Made by a program: the position numbers and the translations under genes. A DNA stretch of 64,000 nt, taken from assembly GCA_964036275.1 (NCBI GenBank), contig OZ038433.1, positions 47,797,597-47,861,596 of the forward strand. Reading direction: 5' to 3'. The notes under the pieces were generated by a model, which saw only the letters and a program-made list of their open reading frames with translations, was not told the origin of the DNA and ran no database searches. Shown piece after piece: positions 24,460-34,629 of this stretch. The stretch comes from Litoditis marina. Lineage: Eukaryota > Nematoda > Chromadorea > Rhabditida > Rhabditidae. Positions within the stretch are counted from its first letter, which is position 1; every line of letters starts with the position of its first letter.

Positions 24460-25163
24460 GGTTTTAGAAAACATTAACTTGTGATAACCGAAAGAAACAT
24501 GTATTACGTTATTTCAATCAGTTTTTCGAAATATAGAACTTTTTCAATATATGGTCGCAGAGTTTACAAGTCAGTTTTCACTTCTAACATGGGGAAAGTG
24601 TGTCTTTGCAATTTAAAAAGTAAGCACTTCACTGATGCACTTGGAAGGATCGTTTCAAAAAAACTAACTTCGCTAAAACAGCTCAGTGTTTCATGTCTTC
24701 CTCTTAAACCACATCCCAGTTGACATGTTAACTATTCGTGCTCTCTGATTGGTCAGTTCAAATTATGGAAGGCTGCCAGGCTCCGCCCATTTCTGTTTTT
24801 TCGTTCGAAATTTCGATTTCGTCGGCGGCGGCCCAAATTTTTCAATTCCAATTTCAAACTTTACTTGAATGCTTTACTTTAAGAATTCATTATTTTTGGT
24901 ATTTTGAAGTTATATTCAACACCGGAACCGTATGTTCAAGCCTACATGTTAGTTTCAAAACTCCAAAAACCTCATTTCGGTCCTTTTGCAGAAAACTAGT
25001 TTTTTTTGTTTATTTGCTGTGTTTTCAAGTACTAGACTTTAATCGAGTCTAAGACAATTAACTCGGTTGTATAATTGTTCCGTCCGTACATGCCTCATTT
25101 ATAATTTGTAGGTTGTCGTGTTGTCGATCTCTAGGGTTTCCATCACCACAGATAGAAGATAGA
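24460..25163. other. Intergenic region upstream of the unrecognised protein gene
   Basis: Non-coding as far as I can see. It contains AT-rich unique sequence and ends in the presumed promoter and 5' UTR of the gene starting at 25164. No TATA box or RNA gene is apparent. Confidence 0.35.
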
Positions 25164-28100
25164 ATGGCGACAACTTCGGCTTGGAATGAAAGGGATTTCC
25201 GATTGTTCTACGACAAGTTGTTCGGACGTGAGTTGCTTTTTCACTTCTTATGTACGCCGATCTTTTCATTCTCAAAACAGTCTTTCCCTACCCACCCTGT
25301 CCGTGAGGGCTTACTTCGGGCAAAACTCACGTTATTCACGTCTGACATTTTATTGAAAGAAGAAACAGAGCTGGATGAGGCTCTTGCGAGTTTTGTGACT
25401 GGTGTGATATGGTCACAGTGGTTGCACAGTGAATGATTTTTCAATGACAACTTCATGATTTTTTACTTGGACTTGGACCAGGGGGCATTTGAGGACGAGC
25501 GAGTCTCGTGCGTATAACCGTATCGGTGCTCTGCCTCTGAACTTGTCGATAGATAATCGATTTCTCACTATGTGTGACTGACTATTGGCTTAAATAGTTG
25601 CGTGTTTGTTGTACGTTATTAGTTGTTACATGAATTTCGCTGTAGGTCCTCCAGCCCCCGCTATCTCATTCTCAACATCACCTATTTTTCTACATAGACT
25701 GTTTTCTGATCCAGAAATCACCCAAACATCAAAGCTTGTATCTGCATTAACGTCTAATCGCACACCAGCAAGGTGTGACTATTCTACCAGAGCGAACCAG
25801 TTTTCAAGTTAAACATACGCGAATTTTCATGATTTTGCATCGAAATACGATAATTTTCCCGATATTTTCCAAAAAGGAGCCCATTTCTGAATTTCCTTGA
25901 CTATGCGGACAACTTCACTGGAGTATACGTTTTCGTTTTCAGCGAATATGAAAAGTCCGCCGAAGGAGCGCTGTCACGCTGTGCAGGAGCGAATGGAGTG
26001 GCCTCTGAAGAAGGTGGTAGATCCCACCAACACGCGCAATATGCCGAAGAAACGCAGACTCGGCGACAGATTCTCGTTGTTCGGAGCTGAATTGTGAGTA
26101 CTAATGTTCTGTTTGGAATTGAATTTTGAGACTTTGTACTTATATTTGGGCACTCTGGGGAGGTAAGATGTTCGCAAGGAAGATACTATCCGTCTAGGAG
26201 AGGACGAGAATTCAAATTCGACATTTACTATTTAACCGCCACCTGGGTCTGGGTCGGCGGGACGTAAATTTTCAGTGATGGGGGTCAAACTTCAACGAGT
26301 GGATGCTGAACAATACCGGAAGTGTTTACTTTTGACCTCCCACCCTCAAGCTTTTGCAATGAATGGAAATGAAAAGCGACCTCCCACCCTCAAGCTTTTG
26401 CAATGAATGGAAATGAAAAGCGACCTCCCACCCTCAAGCTTTTGCAATGAATGGAAATGAAAAGCGACCTCCCACCCTCAAGCTTTTGCATTGAATGGAA
26501 ATGAAAAGCGACCTCCCACCCTCAATCAAGCTTTTGCATTGAATGGAAATGAAAAGCGACCTCCCACCCTCAAGCTTTTGCATTGAATGGAAATGAAAAG
26601 CGACCTCCCACCCTCAAGCTTTTGCATTGAATGGAAATGAAAAGCGACCTCCCACCCTCAAGCTTTTGCATTGAATGGAAATGAAAAGCGACCTCCCACC
26701 CTCAAGCTTTTGCATTGAATGGAAATGAAAAGCGACCTCCCACCCTCAATCAAGCTTTTGCATTGAATGGAAATGAAAAGCGACCTCCCACCCTCAAGCT
26801 TTTGCATTGAATGGAAATGAAAAGCGACCTCGCACCCTCAAGCTTTTGCATTGAATGGAAATGAAAAGCGGGCTCCTTTTTACAGTCACACCTTACTGAT
26901 GTGTGATTTTCTGTGTTTCAGATCGTTTCACTATCGCGGAGACCAATTGGAGTTGAGTCATAGAACGGTGGCAGAAGATCCTGCTCAGGAGGGTCTGGGG
27001 CTAGAGCTGGTCATTGTTCCCAAATGGAGGCGGGTCTATGAACACGGGGAACCCTTGGATAAGAAGTCTCTTCCCGAGCCTAGTTATGCCGACATCACTG
27101 ACCAGGTACGGTATTCACACATATTTCGTAAAAACGTCATGGCAATGTCATACACCAGTAAGGTAACGACTATTTGACAAAAAAGAGCCCGTTTTAGGCG
27201 GCTTCAAAAGCTTGAAAAGTTAAAAGTTTTATGATTTATATCATCAAATGTTCAAATTTTCGGCGAAAAGTAGACCGTTTCATGAATTTTTTGATATTCG
27301 GACAACTTTACTGGGGTATGGGTAATGTGCATATCGTATAGCCAATGAGTCACTTGTTTGCATGTTTGCGTACACTAGTGGTGTGATTGCACTAACCAAT
27401 CAAATACGAGGCGAATTTCCAAACTATGGTGAGAATGGAGGAATGGAGCTATTTTTTACCGTAGTTCGTTTTCAGCAAGCGATTCGCGTTCGCCTGGCTC
27501 CTCGAAGTGCGAGCCAAGTGCACATTTGTGGTATGCTCTCGAATAACGGATTCGACTACATGAACCGTGTCGATCTGACAATCTCAGTCTGGGTGGTTGA
27601 GTGAGTTTTTTTCTACCGCAATACACCGGTAAGAAAGAGTTAGCCAAAAAGTTGAAAAAGAAAAAGAGGCTCCCTTTCCTCAATATGCTTTCTATTTTGA
27701 TAGAAGAAGTTTCACATCGTATCATCAAAAAATTACCATTTTTCGTTTAAAGAATGACGATAATGTGCTGCAATCTCAACGCTTCAGTCCTTTAAACTGC
27801 AATACATTTTTCAATTGCAGTTTAAAGGACTGACGCGCCGAGCACATAATCGTCCTACTTTTTAAAAAAGTCGCACCTTTTTAGTGTGTGTCTACCACCT
27901 AATCTGTTTGAATCCGATGGTTTGGCACCTCCGAACATACGTAAAACAGTTCCGATTGGAGGCGAGAAAAGCCAAAAAATGAAAATAGGAGTCCCGAAAA
28001 GTGACCATGACTTGCTGGAAGCAAAAATGCGCTGTTTTTGTAGTTTCTCTCTCACGCGGCCTCATTTTCAGTATCTTCAAGATTGTTGATTTCACTGTAC

Positions 28101-31100
28101 TTCCTGTGTTCTCAGCCCCAGGCGATACGGTGACCTTGCGAAGTAAAGGTCACGCGGCTCATGTTAGCAGACAGGTGAGAAACATTCGTTTCATCTCCTG
28201 TATCCCTGTATGTAAGAAATCATCTCCTATGTGTTCTGATGACCAGCTGGGTGGAATCTTTGCGCCAATTTTCTGTGAATATCAATCTACAAAAGCTAGA
28301 GAGCACGCAGGTCAAGGAGGCTGCAGACATCTATGTATGTTTGACCTGCACACGTTCTCGTCAAGGCCGGTATAAACTGGCTGGCCAATTGGCTGGAAGT
28401 TGTCTGAGGCAGTAATTCCCGATATTCGCATTTTACCAAAAGAGTTTCCAAGCTGTTTTCCACCATTTCAAAGTTTTTCGAAAAATCTAACTTTTTTGAG
28501 CAGCTCCTCGTGCTTGTCACATCATGTGAGTGAAAACACTTTGAAAAACGTGTGGTATTCATTGAATTAGCAGTGGTAATGGCGAGAACTATCCGGTCAA
28601 GAGAAAAACGTGTTCGGCGCCTTTCTTTGTCTACAGTATTTCGACAACTAACTCTAACCGAGAGACGCGCTAGCCAAATAACGAAATAACCGAATGATGG
28701 TGATGTCGTTACTTTCAGCTGCTTGCCGTTCAAAGTCCTGTACTGGCCGATGTTTTCAACAAGAATCCAGAAAAAAGAACTTTCGGATTTCCCAATGTTG
28801 GTTTTGTTCGAGGTCGTGCGACTTGGTTATAGTTACATATCTGGTTCATACTTTTTTGTGGGAAAGAAATATTTCTAAATAATGAAAAAAACTGATTTTG
28901 ATCTTACTAGAGCATTAATTTCGATCATATACCCTAGAGCTCATAGAGTGTGACTTGTGATAAAAGTAGATGAAATTGATCTCCTTTCAAAGACAGTCAA
29001 GAGAGATACGTGCAAAGGTCGCATCATAATACAGCTTTTGTTAAATGTTTGCTACTTGCTACTTATTTATTTACATCCAGAATGTAATATTTCTAAGCTA
29101 ATTAATATACGACTTCCCATAGTTTCAGGTGTGGCATGGGGCACTAGTAAACTAGTTATATTAATATGTCCAACTTTTTCTGTTTTCAGGATCTGCATAG
29201 CTCTGCCTTCTACCAGCTAGTTGGTCTGTTTATCGATGATCAGGAGCCAATTAGCCGTGAGTTGTCGCATAGTTTGTAGTGGTATTATTGTAATTGTAAG
29301 ATGGGAGTCGGTTTGTTATTAGTCATTTCACCATCAGTCGATCTATCTAAGGTACTCTACCACGCGATGACTTTCTGTTTTTCTTACTCAGGGTTTATCT
29401 GTTACTTCGTTCCTTGGCTACTTGGCTTGATAACTTTTAGAGGAAATTCATTGAGATAAGAATACATCAATTTTTATTTCAGAAAATGAGTTATGAAAAC
29501 CTGGTGAATATGAGATTGGTAACTCATGAAAATTTGATGTGAAATTTTTCTAAGAATGAATGGAAAGCATTGATTTCGAATGTAGAAACTTGTCTCATTG
29601 TGTAGACAAAAACAGTTACTTGGCTCAGAGGCCAAACGTACCACTTTCTGATACTATTTTCGCTCTCTTTTTCTTATTCACCTAGTTATTCACTTTTGTA
29701 TTACTTTTTCTGAGCTTTTCCATATTTGACATTAAAGACGGACGATTATGTGGACCTGTGTCAACGGTCCTTTAAACTGCAATTAAAACATTTATCGCAG
29801 TTTAAAGGACTGAAGTGTTGGGATTGGACCACATAATCGTCTTTCTTTAAAGGGAGAAATGTAAATAATATCGCATAATAAGAGTTAAATATTAGAAGTA
29901 AAAGAGAACTACAATAATGATTATGTAATATGTTATATAGTTGAAATTGGAAATATATGTTCCAGTGGATCTGATGGATGAGGTGTCATCTCTCTGTGTG
30001 CAGCTGGGTTTCTCCAACGGCCTTCGTGCCTGTGCTCGACGTCTCAAACGAGCAGTCAACGACGCCCAGGGACGAGCACATCAGTGAGCATATTCAGAAT
30101 TATGATACTAAAATATATCCAGAATTAAACTAGTTTTGTTTTGCTTCCTGCATGTTGGAGCCACCTAACCAACCTACTGAAAAGTTTTTTTTAAAAAGTG
30201 AATACTATTTTAGTGAGCTGAGTGATTCGGGTGACTGGCCTGATTAGAGCAATCAAAAGTTCTCGAAGCGTAAGTGCGTAAGTTTCCCAAAAAGGGAAAA
30301 TTTGAGCATTTGTCCTCATATTATCATATCGGCCGCTGTGGCTTAATTTTTACCACCAGCCGAAATCTGGAGCACCTATCACTTGAACTTGAATTTCAGA
30401 CAGATAATCGAATCGAGAAAACATGGAGTTTGTTCTCCGTTAAAACTCAACTTGGTCGACTTTTATTGAGTCGAATGAACCTAACTTGGTTTGTAAAGGC
30501 AATTAAAAGGAAGCAATTTTCTATTTTCAGTATTATCGCTGTTCCCAGTGTACCTTCTCTCGCGGATTGGTCTCGCAAGCATGGTGTCGAGGCAACTTTT
30601 GTAAGTCAATTGCACTTAACTAACGAGTCATCTAAAGTGACATTAGGACAATAATCACATGATTAGAAAACTGTATCATTGAGCAATAACTGATGACTTT
30701 AATACTAAGTAATCGATGGAAAGTCGCAGGTATTGTTTCGTGGTGGGGTGGTGGCCTCAAAATATATAGTCTAGTGTCACGTGATCCTGAACCATAGGTG
30801 CCGTACCCGATATCCGATAACCGGTTGTCTGACCGCGGACTCATAACTTTTTCAAAAATTTTGAGTTCATTGGATAACTACCTAGGATAGACGTTTATTT
30901 TTTCGCTTTTCCTGTGGAGGGGATGCTCTACTGTTCAAACTCTCTAACAAACACAATCCCACCTATGATATGAACCCAGCCTCTTGCAGGTGCAAGTAGT
31001 CTCGTCGGCAAAGAAGATGAGTGACGTCACAGATCTGTACACGGACGTGGACCAATGGTCCGACCAAATGATGGGTCTCCTTCTGGAGAGGGCCATGCAG

Positions 31101-31268
31101 TGCACGGATGCCAATGACTCGGACAGGAGTGAGTTGGGTGCACGTGCACCCCCGCGGGAAAATGCTCTAAAGTCACTCTCAGACAGAGCTTTGCATGAGT
31201 TTTATGCACTCCTTCGCAGCAATATGAATCCTGAATTCGTGGACTTTGCGGACTATCTAGATGCATGA
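25164..31268 (+). CDS. Unrecognised conserved-looking protein, nine exons
   Basis: Nine exons join in frame to 386 aa: 25164-25227, 25943-26093, 26922-27105, 27476-27600, 28072-28174, 29190-29256, 29966-30083, 30531-30600, 30990-31268. All junctions have consensus splice sites and matching phase, so I consider the gene real, but I do not recognise the family. Visible features are a basic cluster around residue 55-60 (MPKKRRLGDR, a possible nuclear signal), WRR and beta-rich stretches (VRLAPRSASQVHICGML, VDLTISVWVV), a helical basic segment (NGLRACARRLKRAVND) and a C-terminus ending EFVDFADYLDA. There is no signal peptide or membrane segment. The last exon contains a consensus GTGAGT donor at 31129. 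From there either a 54-bp intron (31129-31182) can be removed in frame, or the donor can join the acidic exon at 33487-33659. The introns carry a 44-bp minisatellite and several transposon fragments. Confidence 0.75.
25761..25928. mobile_element. CACCAGTAAGG-family element
   Basis: Starts CACACCAGCAAGGTGTGACT and ends with the inverse pattern GGACAACTTCACTGGAGTAT, about 168 bp, in intron 1 of the unrecognised gene. Its right end lies only about 14 bp before the exon 2 splice acceptor. Confidence 0.55.
26334..26872. repeat. 44-bp minisatellite, about 12 copies
   Basis: The tandem unit runs GACCTCCCACCCTCAAGCTT, then TTGCAATGAATGGAAATGAA, then AAGC, with 44-bp spacing. At least two units carry a 4-bp insertion (CTCAATCAAG) and later units read GCATTG instead of GCAATG. 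The array lies in intron 2 of the unrecognised gene and ends about 50 bp before the next exon, where it abuts a CACCAGTAAGG-family end at about 26887. Confidence 0.9.
27151..27320. mobile_element. CACCAGTAAGG-family element with TA flanks
   Basis: TA-CACCAGTAAGGTAACGACT opens and GACAACTTTACTGGGG-TA closes a block of about 170 bp, so inverted ends are flanked by TA on both sides as in Tc1/mariner-type insertions. The interior carries the family signature CGGCGAAAAGTAGAC. It lies in intron 3 of the unrecognised gene. Confidence 0.6.
27748..27864. mobile_element. TTTAAACTGCAAT palindromic element
   Basis: AAAGAATGACGATAATGTGC is the left end, followed by the CAGTCCTTTAAACTGCAAT hairpin core and the right end CACATAATCGTCCTACTTTT. 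It lies in intron 4 of the unrecognised gene. Almost the whole element can fold back on itself. Confidence 0.7.
29733..29850. mobile_element. TTTAAACTGCAAT palindromic element, most complete copy
   Basis: TTAAAGACGGACGATTATGT at the left is mirrored by ACATAATCGTCTTTCTTTAA at the right. The centre is the hairpin CCTTTAAACTGCAATTAAAA / TTATCGCAGTTTAAAGG. About 118 bp, in intron 6 of the unrecognised gene. Confidence 0.75.
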
Positions 31269-32753
31269 GACTTGACACATGTTGTACTGACATACACCGC
31301 CAAGGGTCGCATAACGACTGTGAAATCTAGCGCCACCTTCTACTTTTCTGAGCCGTACTTCCTTGAAAAGCGCTATTTTCACTCAGATGTTCATAAATTA
31401 CTGAGTAGTTTGTATGAACACAGTTGATTATGAACTCACAACCCTACTTTCTCTCAATGATTATTCGCGCCACATACTTAAAAGAGATCCCTTGGCGGTG
31501 AGGTGTACTGAGCTTTAGTATCATTTATCGGGCAGTTAGCACTACTGAATATCGTAAAACGTCAATAATATGATGTTTTCACTAGATTATTTTATGATAG
31601 CGGGTTATATGCTGATTTTTTTGGAATAGAGGAAGTAGTTTTTCATTTTTTTTTCTCGCTGTTAAGGGGTATGGGTGTTATTTGTTCGCGTTGTATGTAT
31701 TTCATTGGATCGCTCACGGTAACTAGGGTAATTTGAATGTTATTGGAACTAATTTTGAGACAAGTTTTGAACTTAGGTTGGCAGATCTCTTGTGTTGCGA
31801 CAATAAACGCTGAAGCCACCTCTTGTTACTGTAATTAACACGTAGCAGCCATAAGTATACAAAAACGGTCTAAGTCAAAGCTAATCAATACAGACGCAGC
31901 ATTTTGACAATTTTAACTTCCTGATTGGAAAAAAGTTAAATACAGCAAACTTTACCAGTGTTGAACAGATCTGAGTTGTTATTTCAAAGCGAAGTGCTGA
32001 AATCAAAAGTCAATGTTTAAAATTAGGCTAATTCTGGCACCTGCAGTACGTGGAACACATGAGCTACCTGAAGTTTAATGTAGGTGTAAACGTGAGAATG
32101 AATGTGACTAATCATGGTCATTGTATAGTTCGTAGTTCCTGTCATGTGCACGAAACTCGTGCTGTGTATAGTTCAAACTGCTATAAAGAAAAGAAAGCAT
32201 CGGACGCGGGAAACGAACCATATGAGTGCACAAAACTCCATTGGTCCTGAAGCATGGCCACAGCTTGTTACCGAAAGGGGGAAAATACTTCAAATTATGC
32301 TTTTCTTCCTGTAAATTGGCCACCTATAACCAGTTTCTTGGCAAATTTACATTTTGGAGGGGGGGGGGGGGGTTCGAACTTCTTGTCAAATGGGAAAACT
32401 TTGTGATCACCCCTGATGTAAACTATGAATTATGACAGGCGGCATTGCAGAGGGTTGAGTCACGCCACCTTGGCGCATGGTGTAGGGGTAGACATAAGAA
32501 TGAAATGGACTATATAGTTTGTTCCACCAACATACAACCTTCTACAGTTTATGCTGCTGAAATTCAGCTTGATAATTTGACCTTTGTGCATTTGCTCCAA
32601 ATTTTGGTAGTGTCTCCTCAACTACACATTTTGGAAGTTTGAAACCGAAATAATGAATTATCCATCAAAAAAGCCCCCTTAATATTTGACGAATTACTGT
32701 AGAAGGAAATCGATTGGTGAAACAGAGTATAAACCGGGCGAATTCTTCATTTA
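31269..32753. other. Non-coding stretch downstream of the unrecognised gene
   Basis: If the acidic exon at 33487 is used, this is intron; otherwise it is 3' UTR and intergenic DNA. I see no supported exon. A run of 14 G at 32359-32372 is the only notable feature. Confidence 0.4.
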
Positions 32754-33452
32754 ACCAGGTATTTCGTTAACCCTAGCAGTAGGGTTGTTAATCGAGTTTG
32801 AAATTTCGAGTTTTCGAGTTTTGAGAAAAAACGAGTTTTTCGAGTTTCGAGTTTTGGGAATTTTGAGTTTTTCGAGTTTCGAGTTGAACTCGAAAAACTC
32901 GAGTTTCGAGTTTGGTCGTTAAGTTTTAGGATTTTATCGAGCTGAACAAATAAGAATTTTTCGAGAAATTCGATTTTTTTTCTCGTGATTATGCGAGAAT
33001 CGTGAAAAAAGAAGCATTTTATGTTTGAAATAACAAAAAAAAGTGCTGTGAAACGCTCATTCGTCCAATATTTCTGACTTGGGACGAGGCCAAACTCGAA
33101 AACTCGAACTTTTCGAGTTTCAAAAATTTCGAGTTTTTCGAGTTTGGAGAAAAACCGAGTTTTTCGAGTTTCGAGTTACTCGAGTTTTGGAAATTTCGAG
33201 TTTTTCGAGTTTCGAGTCGAACTCGAAACTCGAAATTTCGAGTTTTTTCGAAATTCGAGTTTGGCTTTAACAACCCTACCCTAGCAGTTAACCATTAACC
33301 GGGTTACCCTTTTGTTAACCACTGTTAACCCTTCTTAACCCCAAATTTCACCCAAAACACGTCGTAATAGAGGGTTACAAATGGGTTACCAACAGGGATT
33401 ACCAGGTAACCCGGTTAGGGTTACCTGCTAGGGTTAAAGAAATACCCGGTTC
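32754..33452. mobile_element. Outer inverted-repeat element split by a second element
   Basis: AACCAGGTATTTCGTTAACC at the left pairs with TTAAAGAAATACCCGGTTC at the right (inverse GAACCGGGTATTTCTTTAA). Both sides carry CCCTAGCAG or CTGCTAGGG and GGTTAACC-type repeats. Without the insertion at 32780-33278 and its duplicated target, the element would be about 190 bp. Confidence 0.6.
32780..33278. mobile_element. TAGGGTTGTTAA-ended element with a CGAGTTTT core and 9-bp target duplication
   Basis: Bounded by TAGGGTTGTTAA and TTAACAACCCTA, and flanked on both sides by CCCTAGCAG (32771-32779 and 33279-33287). This is a perfect 9-bp target-site duplication inside the outer element. The 499-bp interior is mostly a palindromic low-complexity array of CGAGTTT/AACTCG motifs with no coding potential. 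A 9-bp duplication is typical of Mutator-like elements. That assignment is an inference. Confidence 0.75.
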
Positions 33453-33486
33453 ATTGAGAATTGGCCTGTAACCTACGGCATTACAG

Positions 33487-33659
33487 AACTGTGCGCGTTC
33501 GCGCCGCACGTGCACGGCTATGCGTCGGAGGGCGAGGATGAAGACGAGGACGATTCTCCGCGAACGGTGACACTGACAGATGAGGAGGACTCGGTGGACT
33601 ACGGCGGGGGACTCTACGATGACTATGACGACGAGGATGAGGAGGGGTACGGGTGGTGA
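33487..33659 (+). CDS. Candidate alternative last exon, acidic tail
   Basis: After a TTACAG acceptor an open frame of 57 codons ends in TGA at 33659. Its product is very acidic (EGEDEDEDDS and YDDYDDEDEEGYGW). Its phase (needs one leading base) matches the GTGAGT donor at 31129 in the last exon of the unrecognised gene. A splice from 31128 to 33487 would replace the tail EFVDFADYLDA with this acidic tail. AATAATAAA at 34337 would serve as its poly(A) signal. It could instead be the 3' exon of a separate gene whose other exons I do not see. Confidence 0.5.
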
Positions 33660-34629
33660 GGGGAGTGTGATCATGTATTGTAGTTTGGTCAGACATGAGT
33701 TGTATTTTGATCAGGTATCAGGTTATATGCGGCGGTAGTTGTACTTTGATCGATTTGTAGCTTTGTGCCAATACACCAGTGAGGTCCGACTATTTCACAA
33801 AGGTAGTCTGTTTTTAGACTTGAACACGTGAAAATTAACAATTTTCAAAAATAGACAATATTACTCGTTGTCGGCGAAAAGGTAGTCGGTGTTTCGATTT
33901 TTTCTGGCTATTCTGCCAACCTTACTGGATTGTGAGTGTAGTTTATTCAGGTTCCCCACCCACAACCCTATTACGACAGTCATGATATGTAAATCTGTTG
34001 TAGTTTAATCCAAGCGTTTTTGATTTTTGACTCTGCGTAGGCTGAAAAAGTACTATTTCGAGATTTCTCCTCTTCTGATATTACGGGTGTCAACTACGAA
34101 TGATTAAGAGTGTTCTTGTGGTCTGGCTTTATTCGATTGGGTTTTTGATAGTTTACAATCAATACATGTCAGTCTTTCGGTTTTATTTTTCAAAGGCGTA
34201 TTTCAACATGTTCAGTTTTTGCTTTAACTGTCCGAAATTTGTCTCCTTTTTAGTTGATGAAAATGGTTGTTGTGATTTCCATCAAGTTGTACTTGATATT
34301 GTTTTGACAATGTGCTTACGTCTGTCCCGGTTCTGAAATAATAAAACTACGAATTATTTGGTTTAGTTGATATCACAGAACGGCTTGCTTTTTATAACTT
34401 CATTTGAATGTTCACAAGTATATTTACATTATGTACACAACCCGGCTAGACTGGAAACTATACACTCTCTGTTAATATAGACATATGTGAAACTCTATCA
34501 ATCAATGAAGGACGCCATACAAAACAATAGATACATGTTTCGAAATATTGCATTGACACAAAATATCATATGGACACCCTTAAAACGGAGGTCGGAATAA
34601 GAAGGCTGTTCACGAAAGAGATAAATAGT
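33660..34629. other. 3' flank between the acidic exon and the SPATA20 stop
   Basis: Holds degenerate TTGTAGTTTGGTC repeats near 33675-33760, a CACCAGTAAGG-family copy at 33772-33933, and an AATAATAAA poly(A)-type signal at 34337-34345 on the plus strand. No exon is visible. Confidence 0.45.
33772..33933. mobile_element. CACCAGTAAGG-family element
   Basis: TACACCAGTGAGGTCCGACT opens and CTGCCAACCTTACTGGAT closes the block. The interior has GTCGGCGAAAAGGTAGTC, the family signature. Confidence 0.6.

Noticed and set aside
26851..26921. N-terminal extension of the open frame around exon 3 of the unrecognised gene
   Set aside because: These codons come from the 44-bp minisatellite and intron. The exon starts after TGTGTTTCAG at 26922, as shown by phase with exon 2.
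33019..33273. Open frames rich in Phe, Glu, Lys and Ser in the CGAGTTT array
   Set aside because: They are low-complexity products of the palindromic element core and are present on both strands.
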